From Chitinispirillum sp. (GTDB lineage Bacteria; Fibrobacterota; Chitinivibrionia; Chitinivibrionales; Chitinispirillaceae): a stretch of 40,136 nucleotides of DNA. Under the pieces are notes generated by a model, which ran no database searches, was not told where the DNA came from, and saw nothing but the letters and a program-made list of their open reading frames with translations. Position 1 is the stretch's first letter; each line of letters opens with the position of its first letter. This document shows positions 32,625-40,136 of the stretch, piece after piece. The stretch spans positions 1 through 40,136 of the forward strand of contig SKJJ01000143.1 in the NCBI GenBank assembly GCA_007115975.1, read 5' to 3'. The translations under genes and the position numbers were made by a program.

Positions 32625-33470
32625 ATGTGGGAGTACACCGAAAAAGTAAGGGATCACTATTTGAATCCAAGAAACACCGGAGAGATTAAGGATCCCGATG
32701 GCCTTGGAGAGATCGGCAACATCACCTGCGGGGATGCTTTACGATTGACCTTTAAAGTTGATGAAAATGGTAAAATAGCTGATATGAAGTTTAAAACATT
32801 TGGCTGTGGGAGCGCCATCGCCTCTGCTAGCGTACTTACCGAGATCTGCATCGGCAAGACCATCGAGGAGATTAAAAAGATCAGTAACAATGATATTGCG
32901 CAGGAGCTGGGCGGACTGCCAAAAGAGAAAATGCACTGCAGTGTTATGGGACAGGAGGCGCTTGAAGCAGCAATAAAATACTACGAAACCGGTGGGGAGA
33001 CGAGTGTGCCTGATGTTAAAGAGGGTGAAATAGTGTGCACCTGTTTCAACATAACCGACAAAGAGATCGAAAAAGCGGTACGGGAAAACAATATTACCAC
33101 GGTTGAGGATGTGACTAACTTTACAAAAGCCGGTGGTGCATGTGGCGGCTGTCAGGGAGAGATTCAGAGTATCATTGACAGAGTAATAAATAAGAAGCAG
33201 GAACCTTCTGCCGCACCCGCAAAACCCGCCCGTTTGACAACGTTGGAGAAAATTGACAAAATCCGTGAAGTACTCCAGAATAATGTCCGGCCCATACTTC
33301 AAAAAGATGGCGGTAACTGCGAACTGGTCGATGTCGACGGCAATGATGTCTACATTCGCTTTACCGGCCAGTGCTCCGGATGTGCATTCTCTTCAATGAC
33401 CCTGATCTCTGTGGTTGAAAAACAGCTCAAGCAGAACGTTTCCGATCAGCTCACGGTCAAAACAGAATAG
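32625..33470 (+). CDS. nifU: NifU-type Fe-S cluster assembly scaffold
   Basis: 281 residues with all three NifU domains: IscU-like (about 1-125, cluster Cys35, Cys61 and Cys105), a BFD-like 2Fe-2S ferredoxin domain (about 135-190, Cys138, Cys140, Cys173 and Cys176) and a C-terminal Nfu domain (about 205-281, CxxC at 250 and 253). The scaffold assembles Fe-S clusters for delivery to apoproteins. AAAGGAAAGGAAA precedes the ATG. No nifS or iscS desulfurase is adjacent; the malic enzyme and Fe-S fumarase genes follow, so a housekeeping role is as likely as a nitrogenase role. Confidence 0.95.
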   Translation: MWEYTEKVRDHYLNPRNTGEIKDPDGLGEIGNITCGDALRLTFKVDENGKIADMKFKTFGCGSAIASASVLTEICIGKTIEEIKKISNNDIAQELGGLPKEKMHCSVMGQEALEAAIKYYETGGETSVPDVKEGEIVCTCFNITDKEIEKAVRENNITTVEDVTNFTKAGGACGGCQGEIQSIIDRVINKKQEPSAAPAKPARLTTLEKIDKIREVLQNNVRPILQKDGGNCELVDVDGNDVYIRFTGQCSGCAFSSMTLISVVEKQLKQNVSDQLTVKTE

Positions 33471-33555
33471 TGATCATTAAAATGCACCATTAACAGAAAT
33501 TTCAATGCTGCCATAAAAACGGCATTTTCATTTTCAAAACAAGGCTATCGATTCA

Positions 33556-34842
33556 ATGCTCACAAAACAAGACTCACTGGACTATCACGAATTAGGCAGA
33601 GCTGGAAAAATTGAAGTAATCTCAACAAAACCCTGCAAAACACAACTGGACCTCTCGTTGGCATACACCCCCGGCGTTGCAGAGCCCTGCAGAGAGATTC
33701 AGAAAAACCCCGAAAACGCCTATCGCTACACTGCAAAAGGAAATCTGGTGGCAGTTATTACCAACGGTACAGCAGTGCTGGGGCTTGGAAACATAGGACC
33801 ACTGGCTGGAAAGCCGGTTATGGAGGGTAAGGGTATCCTTTTTAAGCGATTCGCAGATATCGATGTATTTGATTTGGAACTTGATGTCAACGATTCGGAT
33901 GAATTCATAAACATTGTAAAAAGCATGGAACCGACCTTTGCAGGGATCAACCTGGAAGACATTAAGGCTCCTGAGTGCTTTTACATTGAAGAAGAGCTTA
34001 AGAAGTGCATGAGCATCCCCGTGTTCCATGACGACCAGCACGGAACCGCCATTATCTCCGGGGCTGCGCTGCTTAACGCTGCACTTCTTCAGGAAAAACC
34101 CCTCTCTGAGTTAAAGGTGGTATTCTCCGGTGCCGGTGCTGCAGCTATATCGTGTGCAAACCTTTACATCGCTCTTGGCGTAAAAAGAGAAAATATCATA
34201 ATTGTTGACAGTAAAGGTGTAATCTTCAGTGGACGCACCGAAGGGATGAACAAATACAAAGAGCCCTTTGCAGTTGATACCAATAGACGCACTCTTGCCC
34301 AGGCAATGGAAGGTGCAGACTGTTTTGCAGGCCTTTCGATGGCGGGGCTTGTAACTGAAGAGATGGTGAGAAGTATGGCAGAGCGACCCATAATTTTTGC
34401 AATGGCTAACCCGGACCCCGAAATCGGCTATGATCAGGCCTGTTCCGTACGAAATGACCTCATAATGGCAACCGGCAGAAGCGACTACCCCAATCAGGTT
34501 AACAATGTATTGGGTTTCCCCTTTATATTCAGGGGGGCACTCGATGTGCGGGCAAGCAGCATCAATGAGGAGATGAAAGTGGCTGCAACAGAAGCACTGG
34601 CGGCACTTGCCAGAAAATCAGACATTCCCGAAATGGTCCTTGAAGCATACGGGCTTACAAGCCTGAGCTTTGGCCCCCAATATGTGATTCCCAAACCAAT
34701 GGATCCACGGGTACTTATTGAAGTAAGTATCGCAGTTGCAAAAGCAGCCATATCTTCGGGTGTTGCTGCCAAAACCGATATCGATTTTGCTAGCTATAAA
34801 GACCATCTCGAAATGCTGGCAGAAAAAATCAGTCTTCGCTGA
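33556..34842 (+). CDS. Malic enzyme (NAD(P)-dependent malate decarboxylase)
   Basis: 428 residues, the short bacterial form without the phosphotransacetylase-like C-terminal domain of Mae[17 protein letters not shown] (about 33-48), [23 protein letters not shown] (about 70-92), DDQHGTAII (about 159-167), a Rossmann [20 protein letters not shown] (about 188-207) and MANPDPEI are all typical. It oxidatively decarboxylates malate to pyruvate. Directly upstream of the fumarase genes (gap 4 nt to the next start), so the three genes form a fumarate-malate-pyruvate unit. Confidence 0.95.
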   Translation: MLTKQDSLDYHELGRAGKIEVISTKPCKTQLDLSLAYTPGVAEPCREIQKNPENAYRYTAKGNLVAVITNGTAVLGLGNIGPLAGKPVMEGKGILFKRFADIDVFDLELDVNDSDEFINIVKSMEPTFAGINLEDIKAPECFYIEEELKKCMSIPVFHDDQHGTAIISGAALLNAALLQEKPLSELKVVFSGAGAAAISCANLYIALGVKRENIIIVDSKGVIFSGRTEGMNKYKEPFAVDTNRRTLAQAMEGADCFAGLSMAGLVTEEMVRSMAERPIIFAMANPDPEIGYDQACSVRNDLIMATGRSDYPNQVNNVLGFPFIFRGALDVRASSINEEMKVAATEALAALARKSDIPEMVLEAYGLTSLSFGPQYVIPKPMDPRVLIEVSIAVAKAAISSGVAAKTDIDFASYKDHLEMLAEKISLR

Positions 34843-34846
34843 GCAG

Positions 34847-35698
34847 ATGAAAATGAGAACAGTTGATTTTAACACCATATCCGATTCTGTACAAAAACTG
34901 TGCATACAGGCAGCCTGCAACCTCCCGGCGGATGTCTCTGGGAAGCTTAAAGACGCTCTGGCTTCAGAACCGTTTCCAAGGGCCAGGTATTTTCTTGATC
35001 AGATTTTAACAAATGAGAAGATTGCTTCAGACAACCGCACTCCCCTCTGTCAGGACACCGGCTTTGCAGTCTTTTTTGTCTCGATCGGCTCGCAGGTTAC
35101 CTTCAATCGGGGAACACTTGTTGAAGCAATCAATGAAGGTACAAAAAAAGGGTATGCTGAAGGGTATTTGCGCAAATCAATAGTAAATGATCCCCTATTT
35201 GCACGTAATAACACCGGAGACAACACTCCGGCAATAATTCATATCGATCAGGTTCCAGGGGAAAAGCTTGAAATTACCCTTCTTCCAAAAGGAGGAGGGT
35301 GCGAAAATATGAGCTATCTTTCGATGCTTAAACCATCGGCCGGCAAACAGGGTGTGGTTGACTTTGTAACGGATTGCGTTGTCAAATCCGGTGGTAACCC
35401 CTGCCCCCCGGTTATTGTTGGTGTTGGAATAGGCGGCACTGCAGACAAGGCTTGTTTGTTGGCAAAAAAATCTCTTCTCAGAGAGACCGGCATACCCAAC
35501 GGCGATCCACAGTACGCCCTGCTTGAAGCACAATTACTTGAGGCGATAAACAAAAGCGGCCTCGGCCCACAGGGTCTTGGCGGCAAAACGACTGCACTGG
35601 CGGTACACATCGAACATTTCCCGTGCCATATTGCCAGCATGCCGGTTGCGGTAAACCTTAACTGCCACAGTGCCCGCAGGGCGTTTACCTCCATTTGA
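34847..35698 (+). CDS. Fumarate hydratase class I alpha subunit
   Basis: 283 residues, normal length for the alpha subunit of the two-subunit Fe-S hydro-lyase (fumarase or L-tartrate dehydratase type). Fe-S Cys: TPLCQDTGFAVFF (about 61-73), PKGGGCENMS (about 145-154), GGNPCPPVIVGVGIGG (about 181-196). The C-terminus AVNLNCHSARR is also typical. The cluster acts as a Lewis acid in adding water to fumarate. The start at 34847 lies 4 nt after the malic-enzyme stop; a second ATG two codons later is possible. The adjacent malic enzyme favours fumarase over tartrate dehydratase. Confidence 0.92.
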   Translation: MKMRTVDFNTISDSVQKLCIQAACNLPADVSGKLKDALASEPFPRARYFLDQILTNEKIASDNRTPLCQDTGFAVFFVSIGSQVTFNRGTLVEAINEGTKKGYAEGYLRKSIVNDPLFARNNTGDNTPAIIHIDQVPGEKLEITLLPKGGGCENMSYLSMLKPSAGKQGVVDFVTDCVVKSGGNPCPPVIVGVGIGGTADKACLLAKKSLLRETGIPNGDPQYALLEAQLLEAINKSGLGPQGLGGKTTALAVHIEHFPCHIASMPVAVNLNCHSARRAFTSI

Positions 35699-35714
35699 CA
35701 AACAAGGTACATAT

Positions 35715-36284
35715 ATGACACTAAAAGAGCTATCTCCCCCCCTTAGTGAAGACGTGGTAGCAGATCTCCAGGCTGGTGATTATGTATCACTGAGCGGAAT
35801 AATTTACACCGCCCGCGATATGGCCCATAAGCGTCTGTTCGAACTAATTGAAAAAGGGATAGACCTTCCGGTTAATCTCAAAGGTGCAATCATTTACTAC
35901 TGCGGTCCGACCCCCGCTGCGCCAGGAGCGACAAGTGGCAGTGCCGGACCTACCACAAGCAACAGAATGGATATGTACACCCCAGCACTTATAGAAAGTA
36001 CTGGTCTTAAAGGGATGATCGGTAAGGGGGCAAGAGGTGCAGAGGTGATAGCGGCTATAAAGAAGCACAAGTCGGTCTATTTTGCAGCTACAGGAGGTGC
36101 CGGAGCACTTATCGCCCGGTCAATAAGGTCATCGAAAACAGAGTGTTATGAAGAGCTGGGACCGGAAGCAATTTACAGACTTGAAGTGAAGCAGCTGCCT
36201 CTTCTGGTCGCGATAGACAGTTACGGCAATAACCTTTATGAGCTGGGCCCTAGGGCGTTTTCAGCGAACAAACCACCAAACTGA
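35715..36284 (+). CDS. Fumarate hydratase class I beta subunit
   Basis: 189 residues. The beta subunit that completes the class I enzyme: GDYVSLSGIIYTARDMAHKRL (about 21-41), YYCGPTPAAPG (about 61-71), GPTTSNRMDMYTP (about 79-91), GMIGKGARG and FAATGGAGALIA. The ATG has AAGG 7 nt upstream. It lies 16 nt after the alpha subunit stop. The stop codon lies within an inverted repeat shared with the convergent flavin reductase gene. Confidence 0.93.
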   Translation: MTLKELSPPLSEDVVADLQAGDYVSLSGIIYTARDMAHKRLFELIEKGIDLPVNLKGAIIYYCGPTPAAPGATSGSAGPTTSNRMDMYTPALIESTGLKGMIGKGARGAEVIAAIKKHKSVYFAATGGAGALIARSIRSSKTECYEELGPEAIYRLEVKQLPLLVAIDSYGNNLYELGPRAFSANKPPN

Positions 36285-36296
36285 ATTTTTCAGTTT
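36278..36296. repeat. Palindrome spanning two convergent stop codons
   Basis: AAACTGAA (36278-36285) and TTCAGTTT (36289-36296) form an 8-bp inverted repeat with a 3-nt loop. It contains the TGA stops of both convergent genes, so each protein ends Asn-stop from an AAC TGA sequence. No downstream T-tract; a weak bidirectional transcription block is possible. Confidence 0.5.
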
Positions 36297-36811
36297 AGAC
36301 CTTCTTCAGCCTCACCCTCGGTAGAGTAGGTGTGCACCATTTCCCCGTAATAGATCGTATGATAGTCTTTCATAGGGTAGAGATGTTTATACGACTCGAC
36401 CAGAGCAGATGGATCCATTTCTGACTTATACACTATTTTGCATTCAAAGTGAATACCGGGCACATTTATAATTGGTGTTTTTATACGGCTTGCGGGGAAT
36501 ATTTCCAGCGAACACTCTTTAAACTTGTCGACGTTCCTTCCTGATTCGGAGCCGCAGAAAGCGAGCTGGGAACTCATATCAACAGATGGCACCGATACGC
36601 TGAACTCAGAGGAGCGTTCGATAATTCCGAAGGTATAGCGTGATTTTCTTACAAGTACAGTCATTATGGGGCGACCCCAGATGTATCCCAGGGAAGCCCA
36701 CCCTATAGTCATAACATTCAGGTCATCGCCAGCCTGTACAGTAAGAAATGCACCCTTTTTGATCTGTCGTATCACTTTTTCAGATACCGATTCAAACTCT
36801 ATATGTTGCAT
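36290..36811 (-). CDS. Flavin reductase-like (DIM6/NTAB-family) flavoprotein
   Basis: 173 residues. FMN-binding split-barrel: GAFLTVQAGDDLNVMTIGWASLGYIWGRPIMTVLVRKSRYTFG (about 18-61) carries the flavin-reductase-like pattern of N-x-M-T-I-G-W and the R-Y-T region, followed by EFSVSVPS and a C-terminal YPMKDYHTIYYGEMVHT. AAGGAG lies 9 nt upstream of the ATG at 36811; the frame extends upstream without a ribosome site. Likely an NAD(P)H:FMN oxidoreductase or a flavin-bound redox protein. Convergent with fumarase. Confidence 0.88.
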   Translation of the reverse strand: MQHIEFESVSEKVIRQIKKGAFLTVQAGDDLNVMTIGWASLGYIWGRPIMTVLVRKSRYTFGIIERSSEFSVSVPSVDMSSQLAFCGSESGRNVDKFKECSLEIFPASRIKTPIINVPGIHFECKIVYKSEMDPSALVESYKHLYPMKDYHTIYYGEMVHTYSTEGEAEEGLN

Positions 36812-37194
36812 GAGCCAAACTCCTTTTAACCTGTCAAAACCTGTAATGGCCGTTTCTGGAACAATATACATTTTACCTTTTTGTTGTGCTACCAGTTTGA
36901 TTCAGGAGTGTGGATTTGCCGCCATCCCACAGGTTTCAAAAATAATAACAATATAGAAAGTGTGTACTAGTCAAACACTTTAACGGCACGGCCCTTTTTT
37001 CTCCATCTTTGACCCTTACTCTCCCCTTCCCCTTCTTATCGCTGCTCGCTCTACCAACCGGTGTGTAGACGGTTATAGCCGTTACACCGATAACCTGCTG
37101 GACAAAAGGCCTCAAAGGCTTATTGTAATTGTATATCGTTTGGCTTAGGCAGAAATAGTAGTGAGGGAAGACAAATAACACGCACAGCGATTTA
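36812..37194. other. Intergenic region with two hairpins
   Basis: 383 nt between two minus-strand genes. Hairpins at 36957-36981 (AAAGTGT...ACACTTT, 11-nt loop) and 37059-37089 (CGGTGT-ACGG stem around TTATAG), neither followed by a convincing T-run in the minus direction. An 81-residue frame at 36936-37181 was rejected. No gene identified. Confidence 0.45.
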
Positions 37195-38340
37195 TCAGGA
37201 ACGTTCAGTTCTGCTCCATGCCGCCGATTGTATCCCTGCAGCGAAGCGGAAAAAACCTAAAAAGAGGGCACTGTTCATTGTGAGAAAATAGAAAACATGC
37301 CGGCATATTTTGAGCGGAAAAACCTTATTGACTAAACTGAAAAGGATTAGTACTGCGCCAACAGAAAAGATACTTCTATACACCAACCAATCGGTAAAGA
37401 AAGTAAGTATGGTTACAGCTATCACTGCCAGACCGAAGAAAAATGGTGAAAACCACCTGGTAACTTTATGTGAGAGATAACAGTACCAGGGCCACCCCCT
37501 AAACGGGTTAACAAAGTCCAGTAACCAGAAAAAGGCCTGAAAATTACCAGCTCCGATCCTTACTCTTCTGGAAAATTCAGCAGATATTCTCTCAGAAAGA
37601 TCCTCCTCAGAAACAGCATCCGGTTCATACACCACTCTGTACCCGGCGCGTATGGCACTCATTGGTATCAGCACATCATCATTGGAGTATGCATTTGGAG
37701 GAATGGGAGTAAAAAGGCTCTTTCGTAAAGAATAAAACCCGCCAAAAGCAGAGATCGTACTGTGTAGTTTTCCTTCCATAACCTTTTGCCTCGACTCGAA
37801 GAATCTGTAGAGAGCCTCAGCGTTCTCTTCTCCGTCCTTGGTGATATGCTCAACATGTCCGGCCACTCCCCCTACGGCCGGATCGGCGAAGTTTCTAACA
37901 ATCGCCCGCAGGCAATCCAAGTGATGAAGGGTGTTTGCATCAGTAAAAAGAATTATTTCAGCATCTATTAAGGGAGTCAACCTGTTAAGAACACCTGTTT
38001 TTCCACCGCGTTCAGGCGCTCTCCACAGATGCACCCTGCTGTCGTTGTAACTTTTCACAATTTCATCGGTACGGTCATTGGAGCAGTCCGAACCAACCCA
38101 CACCACTATCTTTTCTTCTGGATAGTCAATAGAGAGAATGTTGTCGATTTTTTTTCGTATTACACTCTCTTCATTGTAGGCCGGAACGAGAAAACCAACC
38201 GTGGGGGTAAAATCCTGGTCTGTTTTTATCGGTCTTGAAAAGCAGCGACTAAAGATAAACAGAAGACAAGGATAGATGATATACGAGTAAGCGACAAAGA
38301 ATAATGATATCCAGAAAAGGACCGCCACGACCATCAGCAT
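37195..38340 (-). CDS. Membrane-bound family 2 glycosyltransferase
   Basis: 381 residues. An N-terminal membrane helix (about 3-27) is followed by a GT-A domain: PTVGFLVPAYNEESVI (about 46-61), VGSDCSNDRTDEIV, the metal-binding FTDANT (about 132-137), GHVEHITKDGEENAEALYRFFES, then SEEDLSERISAEFSRRVRIGAG (about 244-265) and three to four C-terminal membrane helices. The QxxRW of processive synthases is replaced by RRVRIGAG, as in many non-cellulose GT2s. It may make or extend an exported polysaccharide. Begins 4 nt after the radical-SAM gene stop, so they probably form one transcript. Confidence 0.9.
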   Translation of the reverse strand: MLMVVAVLFWISLFFVAYSYIIYPCLLFIFSRCFSRPIKTDQDFTPTVGFLVPAYNEESVIRKKIDNILSIDYPEEKIVVWVGSDCSNDRTDEIVKSYNDSRVHLWRAPERGGKTGVLNRLTPLIDAEIILFTDANTLHHLDCLRAIVRNFADPAVGGVAGHVEHITKDGEENAEALYRFFESRQKVMEGKLHSTISAFGGFYSLRKSLFTPIPPNAYSNDDVLIPMSAIRAGYRVVYEPDAVSEEDLSERISAEFSRRVRIGAGNFQAFFWLLDFVNPFRGWPWYCYLSHKVTRWFSPFFFGLAVIAVTILTFFTDWLVYRSIFSVGAVLILFSLVNKVFPLKICRHVFYFLTMNSALFLGFFRFAAGIQSAAWSRTERS

Positions 38341-38344
38341 TATT

Positions 38345-39826
38345 TTACAGTCTCACTTTTTTAATTGACGGCTTGATCAGATATTTAAAAAAGGTGCCGG
38401 CAGCCTTTACGATTCTCCTCGACTCTCCCGGATTTGTAATCATCTGCTTCAATTTGGCAAGAATATAGGCTGGGCGGAGGTAAAATTCTCTGCGGGCACG
38501 ATCACAGAAACAGACCAATTCATCATAGGTAAGGTCGGGGTTTGAAACAACGGAAGAGTGGAGTCCTTCATCAGTAAGCCATTTTCTGAAATTATCCGAT
38601 ACCAACCAGCCTTTGTCCTTGTAATAGGCGTAATCACTTGTTCCGGGATAAGCCATGATGGGATAGAATTGAGCTGTGTCGGGATTGATTTTTTTCGCAA
38701 ATGCGAGGGTCTTTTCCAGGGTTTGTTTTGTTTCTCCCCTGTTTCCCACCATATAACAGCCATGAACCATTATTCCCGCTTTTCTTGCATTAGTCATAAA
38801 GTCGGCAATTTTGGTAAGCGTGATCGATTTTTTAATATTGTCGAGAATACCCTGATCACCACTTTCAAAACCCACACAGAAAAGCCTGCATCCGGCCTTA
38901 CGCATCAACACCATGGTCTCATAATCCACATCGGCCCTCGAGTTGGCAGACCACGGAATAGTATTGGCACTGGTACTTATAAGAGCTTCAGCAAGCTCCC
39001 TGCACCTCTTTTTGTCAGCGGTAAGAGTGTCATCTTCGATCATGATCTCTTTTATACCGGGAAAGTTGTCTTTAATGTAAATGAATTCTTTTACAATTGA
39101 TTCTATGGAACGTTTGCGGTAGCGATGCCCCTGAAAGGTTTGGGGGATCACACAATAGGTGCAATGGAACGGACAACCACGACCGGTAACGATAACCACA
39201 AGGGGGTGGCGACTGTGGCCGTAAAAATATGGGCTGATATCGAGATTTTTTTTATACACTTGGGAGACAAAAGGAATAGCGTCCAGATCATCGATATAGG
39301 GGCGCGGGTCATTTCTGACCAACGATCCATCGTCAGCCCTGAAGGCCAACCCCAACACAGAGCTCAAATCAGCTTGTTGCTGTTTATTCCCGGAAAGAAT
39401 CTGTGCTACCTCAGCGAGTGTTTTCTCATACTCACCAATCACCACCGCATCAATATCTCTGGAAAGTTCAAGCGTCTCCAAAGGCAGCGCAGATACATGC
39501 ACCCCTACCAGAGTGGTGAATATTGCGGGGAGTGCTCTTTTTATGGCACTACCCACTTCTACATCGTTATAGATACTTGGAGTCGATGTATCCAGCACAA
39601 CCATATCAGCAGCAAAATCTCTGACAATTGGGATAATCTGATCAGTTGAAAGATCTCCTGCCGGTGCATCAATCAACTTTACATGATGCCCGCACTTCTC
39701 CAGGTATCCACATGCATACGCCAACCACATGGGATAATAGAGTGTGCCGCTTTTAGTGACAGCGGGCGAACGGGACTCCCTTGAATACTTTGGTAAAAAG
39801 GGTGGATTAAGAAAGATAATATTCAT
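38345..39826 (-). CDS. B12-binding-type radical-SAM protein
   Basis: 493 residues. MNIIFLNPPFLPKYSRESRS and a B12-binding-like Rossmann domain (about 35-150) are followed by a radical-SAM domain with GRGCPFHCTYCVIPQ (C-x3-C-x2-C, about 210-225). Further on are RADVDYETMVLMRKAGCRLFCVGFESG and HGCYMVGNRGETKQT. The cobalamin DxHxxG motif is not visible, as in many members. Overall it resembles HpnJ/BchE-like proteins. The start at 39826 lies 16 nt after the thioredoxin stop; a longer TTG frame overlaps that gene. Reaction unknown; with the GT2 gene, perhaps modification of a polysaccharide or lipid. Confidence 0.88.
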   Translation of the reverse strand: MNIIFLNPPFLPKYSRESRSPAVTKSGTLYYPMWLAYACGYLEKCGHHVKLIDAPAGDLSTDQIIPIVRDFAADMVVLDTSTPSIYNDVEVGSAIKRALPAIFTTLVGVHVSALPLETLELSRDIDAVVIGEYEKTLAEVAQILSGNKQQQADLSSVLGLAFRADDGSLVRNDPRPYIDDLDAIPFVSQVYKKNLDISPYFYGHSRHPLVVIVTGRGCPFHCTYCVIPQTFQGHRYRKRSIESIVKEFIYIKDNFPGIKEIMIEDDTLTADKKRCRELAEALISTSANTIPWSANSRADVDYETMVLMRKAGCRLFCVGFESGDQGILDNIKKSITLTKIADFMTNARKAGIMVHGCYMVGNRGETKQTLEKTLAFAKKINPDTAQFYPIMAYPGTSDYAYYKDKGWLVSDNFRKWLTDEGLHSSVVSNPDLTYDELVCFCDRARREFYLRPAYILAKLKQMITNPGESRRIVKAAGTFFKYLIKPSIKKVRL

Positions 39827-39842
39827 TCTATTGTGTCTATTG

Positions 39843-40136
39843 TCAAGAAAATGTTCTGTCAATTTTCACTTTGAGCGGTCCCTTGGCAAGCAATCCGGTA
39901 TGCTGCTCTACGACCTCTCCATCCTTGAAAAAAAGCATGGTCGGGATGCTGTTGATGCTGTATTTTGAAGCTATCTGAGGGTTTGAATCAACATTCAGTT
40001 TACCAACAACAACTTTCCCCTCGTACTCCGGCGCTATATCTTCCAGTATAGGAGTGAGCATTTTGCACGGTCCGCACCACTCTGCCCAAAAGTCAACAAC
40101 TACCGGTAATTCTGAAGCTAGCACTTCATCGGAAAA
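39843..40136 (-). CDS. trxA: Thioredoxin, start beyond the window edge
   Basis: At least 97 residues of a cytoplasmic thioredoxin without its first codons; the reading frame continues past position 40136. Active site WAEWCGPCKML and the cis-proline loop SIPTMLFF are intact, so it is a general disulfide reductase. The C-terminus (LLAKGPLKVKIDRTFS) departs from the usual ALxK-x-x-L ending. Upstream sequence is outside the window, so the exact start is unknown. Confidence 0.93.
   Translation of the reverse strand, partial: FSDEVLASELPVVVDFWAEWCGPCKMLTPILEDIAPEYEGKVVVGKLNVDSNPQIASKYSINSIPTMLFFKDGEVVEQHTGLLAKGPLKVKIDRTFS

Noticed and set aside
36936-37181. 81-residue open frame on the minus strand
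   Set aside because: No ribosome site, no recognisable domain, mixed composition and it covers hairpins in an otherwise non-coding gap.

Overview
The window looks like a piece of chromosome from a Gram-negative bacterium with a largely anaerobic style of metabolism. Direct signs are a lipoprotein lipidation gene (lgt), exported proteins with signal peptides, two probable outer-membrane beta-barrels, three-domain NifU, an iron-sulfur two-subunit fumarase and two radical-SAM/B12-type proteins. A Fibrobacterota/Chitinivibrionia-like or deltaproteobacterium-like host would fit, but this is inference; there is no rRNA, tRNA or ribosomal protein gene to fix the taxonomy. I see no CRISPR array, prophage or intact insertion sequence.

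Left part (1-7235): a PfkB-type sugar kinase homologue with a damaged active site (+), an ArsC-like nitrogenase-associated protein and lgt (-), then a minus-strand run of mltG, an outer-membrane-type protein, an exported thioredoxin and a U32 peptidase-family tRNA/rRNA-modification-type protein. Positions 7765-10140 (+) hold a compact envelope cluster: a small membrane protein, YihY/BrkB, two tiny membrane proteins and an exported beta-barrel protein, closed by a good intrinsic terminator.

Centre (10295-26950, -): an unbroken run of 18 genes, nearly all overlapping or within 40 nt, that reads as one polycistronic unit. In transcription order it encodes two SDR sugar epimerase/dehydratases, a zinc-type MDR dehydrogenase, a Gfo/Idh/MocA oxidoreductase, a small conserved protein, a GT4 glycosyltransferase, three CgeB-like glycosyltransferases, a clan-A glycoside hydrolase whose barrel is circularly permuted, a histidine phosphatase with RHG changed to THG, a fourth CgeB-like glycosyltransferase, a sugar nucleotidyltransferase, a PIG-L deacetylase, another GT4, a FemAB/BioF2-like N-acyltransferase, a canonical histidine phosphatase and a CmoB-like methyltransferase. 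Together these could make an activated sugar, assemble a short decorated glycan, deacetylate and N-acylate it, and trim or methylate it. No flippase, ABC exporter, polymerase or lipid-carrier initiating transferase is present, so the product may be a soluble intracellular glycan or glycoconjugate. This is the best candidate here for an undescribed system.

Right part (27575-40136): a DUF892 ferritin-like stress protein; a metallophosphoesterase followed by a large fused radical-SAM/DUF2344 protein (-); a plus-strand metabolic run of DHH phosphoesterase, nifU, malic enzyme and fumarase alpha and beta; then on the minus strand a flavin reductase, a membrane GT2, a B12-binding radical-SAM protein and an edge-truncated thioredoxin.

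Intergenic DNA carries several dispersed repeat-like elements, including two related, oppositely oriented copies at about 7570-7680 and 27135-27220; the latter sits just upstream of the 18-gene operon and includes a clean TTGGCA-N6-TGCCAA inverted repeat.
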